A stretch of DNA of 64,000 nt, taken from the NCBI RefSeq assembly GCF_000024365.1, contig NC_013235.1, positions 5,394,001-5,458,000 of the forward strand. The letters are read 5' to 3'. A model generated the notes under the pieces. It had not been told where the DNA came from, did no database searches, and saw only the letters and a list, made by a program, of their open reading frames with translations. Shown here in pieces: positions 61,587 to 64,000 of this stretch. Source of the stretch: Nakamurella multipartita DSM 44233 (GTDB lineage: Bacteria > Actinomycetota > Actinomycetes > Mycobacteriales > Nakamurellaceae). The stretch's first letter is position 1; each line of letters opens with the position of its first letter. A program made the translations under genes and the position numbers.

Positions 61587-62171
61587 ATGACGACAAACGT
61601 GCGCGGCATGGGTGAGATCGCCGCCAAGTACTGGTGGGTCATCCTGGTCCGCGGGATCATCCTGATCCTGCTGGGCATGGCCATGTTGATCTGGCCGAAG
61701 CAATCGGTCTGGGTCTTCGCCATCATCTTCGTGGCCTACCTGATCGTCGACGGCATCATGTCGATCTTCCAGGGCCTGTCCGCCCGCCGGTCCGGGCAGT
61801 CGGGCACCGGCGACCTCGTGGTCGGCGCCCTGTCCATCCTGGCCGGCATCGTCATCCTGGTCTGGCCGAAGGAGAGCGGGACGGTCATCGCCTTCCTGGT
61901 CGCCTTCTGGGCCCTGCTGGCCGGCATCTCCGGCATCGCCGGTGGGCTGGCCCTGCGCAAGCAGCCCGGGTCCGGCTGGGGCTGGTTCGTCGCCTGGGGC
62001 GTGCTGGCCTTCGCGTTCGGCGTCATCGTGCTGTTCAACCCGGCCGCACTGCTGGTCAGCCTGCTCTGGCTGGTGGCGATCTGGGCGATCATGGCCGGCA
62101 TCCTGTTCGCCATCGCCAGCTTCTACGTCCGCAAGGCCGGCAACCTCATCGTCGCGCAGACCTCCACCTGA
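61587..62171 (+). CDS. HdeD/DUF308-family membrane protein
   Basis: The 194-residue protein has six membrane helices in three pairs, with the repeated WPKQSVW and WPKESG type turns and GIILILLGMAMLIWP, as in HdeD. HdeD is an acid-stress membrane protein in E. coli; the function in actinobacteria is not established. ATG 61587 has GAGGAG 6 bases upstream. The gene stands alone. Confidence 0.9.
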   Translation: MTTNVRGMGEIAAKYWWVILVRGIILILLGMAMLIWPKQSVWVFAIIFVAYLIVDGIMSIFQGLSARRSGQSGTGDLVVGALSILAGIVILVWPKESGTVIAFLVAFWALLAGISGIAGGLALRKQPGSGWGWFVAWGVLAFAFGVIVLFNPAALLVSLLWLVAIWAIMAGILFAIASFYVRKAGNLIVAQTST

Positions 62172-62297
62172 CCCGCTCGGCGGTCCCGGCCCGTCGGCGC
62201 CGGGATCGCCATCGTCGGCCGCTTGCGGTAGGCACTGTCGGTGCCCGCTCCTATGGTGGGAGTCGTTCCATTCGGCGACCGCAAGGAGACGCCCGTC

Positions 62298-63302
62298 ATG
62301 ACCGAACTCGTCACCGATCAGGCCCCGGGGCGGACCGCCGGACCCGGCCGGGCCGAGCTGGAACGCCGGCTGGAGGACCACCGGCGCGAGCTCGGCGGGT
62401 ACTGCTACCGGATGCTGGGCGCCGCGTTCGAGACCGACGACGCCGTCCAGGACACGATGGTGCGGGCCTGGCGAGCCCTGGACAAGTTCGACGGGCGGTC
62501 CTCGCTGCGCACCTGGCTGTACCGCATCGCCACCAACGTGTGCCTGGATCTGCTGAGCAGCCGCAACCGGCGCGCCCTGCCGATGGACTTCGGGCCGGCG
62601 TCGCCCCCGGTCGCCGAATCGCTGGGTCAACCGCATCCGGAGGCCACCTGGATCCAGCCGATGCCGGACGGCGAGGTACTGACCGGCACCGCGGACCCGG
62701 CCGATCTGGCCGTGCAGAAGGACTCGGTCCGGCTGGCCTTCATTGCCGCCCTGCAGCACCTGCCGCCCCGCCAGCGGGCCGTGCTCATCCTGCGCGAGGT
62801 GCTGCGCTGGAGCGCGGCGGAGGTGGCCGACCTGCTGGACAGCACCGTCGCCTCGGTCAACAGCGCACTCCAGCGGGCCCGGGCCACCCTGGCCGCCGTC
62901 GACCCGGCGGCCGGGACCCACGCCGACCCGATGGACGAGGCGCAGAAGGGCCTGCTGGCCGATTACGTCAAGGCCTTCACCAGCTACGACATCGACGCGC
63001 TGGTGCTGCTGCTGCGGCAGGACGCCACCGCGTCCATGCCGCCGTTCGCGCTCTGGCTGTCCGGGCGGGACGACATCGCCGCCTGGCACCTGGGGCCGGG
63101 CGCGGCCTGCCGGCAGTCCAAGCTGATCGCGCTGGAGGTCAACGGATCGCCGGCGTTCGCGGCTTACAAGCTCGCCGCCGACGGCACCCACCGGCCCTTC
63201 TCCATCCAGGTGCTCGACCTGGACGGGGACAAGATCGCCCGGATCACCTACTTCCTGGAGACCTCGCTGTTCGCCCGGTTCGGGCTGCCCGCGTCGCTGT
63301 AG
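62298..63302 (+). CDS. ECF sigma factor, SigG/TIGR02960-like, with SnoaL-like tail
   Basis: The 334-residue sigma factor has region 2 (YCYRMLGAAFETDDAVQDTMVRAWRALDKFDGRSSLRTWLYRIATN) and region 4 (ALQHLPPRQRAVLILREVLRWSAAEVADLLDSTVASVNSALQRAR). The C-terminal 120 residues form an NTF2/SnoaL-like domain that is thought to control activity in place of a classical anti-sigma factor. ATG 62298 has AAGGAG 10 bases upstream. No anti-sigma gene is adjacent, in line with that. The target regulon is unknown. Confidence 0.93.
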   Translation: MTELVTDQAPGRTAGPGRAELERRLEDHRRELGGYCYRMLGAAFETDDAVQDTMVRAWRALDKFDGRSSLRTWLYRIATNVCLDLLSSRNRRALPMDFGPASPPVAESLGQPHPEATWIQPMPDGEVLTGTADPADLAVQKDSVRLAFIAALQHLPPRQRAVLILREVLRWSAAEVADLLDSTVASVNSALQRARATLAAVDPAAGTHADPMDEAQKGLLADYVKAFTSYDIDALVLLLRQDATASMPPFALWLSGRDDIAAWHLGPGAACRQSKLIALEVNGSPAFAAYKLAADGTHRPFSIQVLDLDGDKIARITYFLETSLFARFGLPASL

Positions 63303-63314
63303 GGCGGCCGCCAG

Positions 63315-63358
63315 GGCCGGGGGCGACCGTTCCGGCCCCGCCGGCGGTCGCTCCGGCC
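63315..63358. terminator. Hairpin between sigma factor and CHAD genes
   Basis: GCGACCG (63323-63329) pairs with CGGTCGC (63345-63351), with an additional GGCCGG/CCGGCC outer pairing. It lies in the 57-bp convergent gap and probably terminates both transcripts. Confidence 0.55.
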
Positions 63359-63359
63359 G

Positions 63360-64000
63360 TCAGCTGCGCAGCCAGGCGGTCGTCTTCGGGTCGGCCAGCG
63401 CGGCCCAGTCCTGTGCGAACTCGCCCAGCGCCTTGTCCCCGCGGACCTGCTCCAACGCGTGCAGCCGGCCCAGGGTGAAGGCGTTGTCCCCGTCCAGGTG
63501 CAGCCGCACGCCCAGCTCACGCAGCGCCGCGCGAGCCACGACGCTGTCCTGGTGCTCGCCGAGCGCCTCCTGCAGGGCCTCGGCCCGGGCGGCGAGCACC
63601 AGAGCCGGCTCGCCGAACGCCGGCGCGACGGACTCCCCCGCGTAGCGCAGCCGCTTGGCCGCCTTGCGAATCTCGTGGTACCACTCGTCGCGATGCGCAT
63701 GGTCGGCCGGCTCGCCGGCCTGCACCAGCCTGGTCACCCGGCGGTAGGCCTTGCGCACGCAAGCGGTGAGCACCTTGCGTGCCTTGCGGTCCCCGTCCTC
63801 GGTGAACGGCGGGTCGGCGACCAGCTGGTCCAGCCGGTCGAGCAGCCGGAAGTAGCGGCCGGAGTCCAGGGCGACCAGCAGCTCGTCGTGGGCCTTCTTG
63901 TGCTGCACCTGCAGGTCGGTGCCGATCCGGGATGCGATCGGGCCCAGCACCAGCTCGTCGGGTTCGGCGGTGATCTCGGCCAGCAGCCGCGCCCGGAGCA
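63360..64000 (-). CDS. CHAD-domain protein (5' end outside window)
   Basis: The C-terminal 213 or so codons of a CHAD (conserved histidine alpha-helical domain) protein are present; the frame continues through the window edge, so the N-terminus is missing. Conserved histidines occur in LQVQHKKAHDELL and YHEIRKAAKRLRYAGE, and LGEHQDSVVARAAL is the typical later block. CHAD domains bind polyphosphate, often fused to a CYTH triphosphatase domain that might lie outside the window. An internal GTG at 63950 is not the real start because the upstream frame is coding-like. Confidence 0.87.
   Translation of the reverse strand, partial: LRARLLAEITAEPDELVLGPIASRIGTDLQVQHKKAHDELLVALDSGRYFRLLDRLDQLVADPPFTEDGDRKARKVLTACVRKAYRRVTRLVQAGEPADHAHRDEWYHEIRKAAKRLRYAGESVAPAFGEPALVLAARAEALQEALGEHQDSVVARAALRELGVRLHLDGDNAFTLGRLHALEQVRGDKALGEFAQDWAALADPKTTAWLRS

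Overview
The window is 64 kb of very GC-rich chromosome. Gene content points to an actinobacterium: mycothiol-type DinB-like enzymes, DUF3263 and DUF4032 proteins, ECF sigma factors with a SnoaL-like tail, frequent GTG starts and 4-bp gene overlaps. The combination of cyanophycin and polyhydroxyalkanoate (PHA) storage genes would fit a Nakamurella-like or related soil lineage, but that placement is inference.

Layout. 0.1-4.7 kb holds small stress and membrane genes: a TerC-family protein, a GlsB-type protein, a PPOX-fold enzyme, a CPA2 antiporter and an App1-like phosphatase. 4.8-8.6 kb is a compact ethanolamine operon (permease, eutB, eutC) with no microcompartment genes. 8.6-9.65 kb holds a stand-alone LOV photoreceptor diverging from a GNAT acetyltransferase. 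9.65-16.62 kb is an insertion-sequence island lying between two convergent genes. It contains an IS481 element that encloses three passenger genes (TfoX-like, SnoaL-like, HxlR regulator) inside its terminal inverted repeats, an IS1182 element, an IS110-family element with structured flanks, and a second IS481. The palindrome CTAG sits at most of the junctions.

16.6-26.5 kb holds cyanophycin synthetase, a cysteine-desulfurase-like enzyme, a frameshifted amidohydrolase, a UbiB-type kinase, a fumarylacetoacetate-hydrolase-family enzyme, cyanophycinase and a phasin-like coiled-coil protein. 26.5-35 kb holds a HemK-type methyltransferase, a galE with foreign-looking codon use, a sugar porter, a TetR regulator, a TMEM175-like channel and the psd-pssA pair for phosphatidylethanolamine. 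35-44.4 kb holds an amidase, two DHA2 drug exporters, a PadR regulator, an acyl-CoA ligase and an enoyl-CoA hydratase. 44.5-50.7 kb is the PHA region: class I PHA synthase, a phasin, a TetR regulator with a large operator, an SDR and another AMP-forming ligase. 50.7-53.9 kb is thiamine synthesis: thiO-thiS-thiG under a TPP riboswitch, with thiE divergent. 53.9-64 kb holds malQ, a FUSC-type exporter broken by two frameshifts, a Bcr/CflA exporter, a DUF4032 protein, an HdeD-like protein, a SigG-like sigma factor and a partial CHAD protein.

The most unusual structure is the IS481 element with cargo. Its passenger genes face each other across a 70-bp gap with two copies of a CTTGA-N5-TCAAG operator 21 bp apart, and the last codons and the stop of the HxlR gene are supplied by the IS end and the adjoining CTAG.
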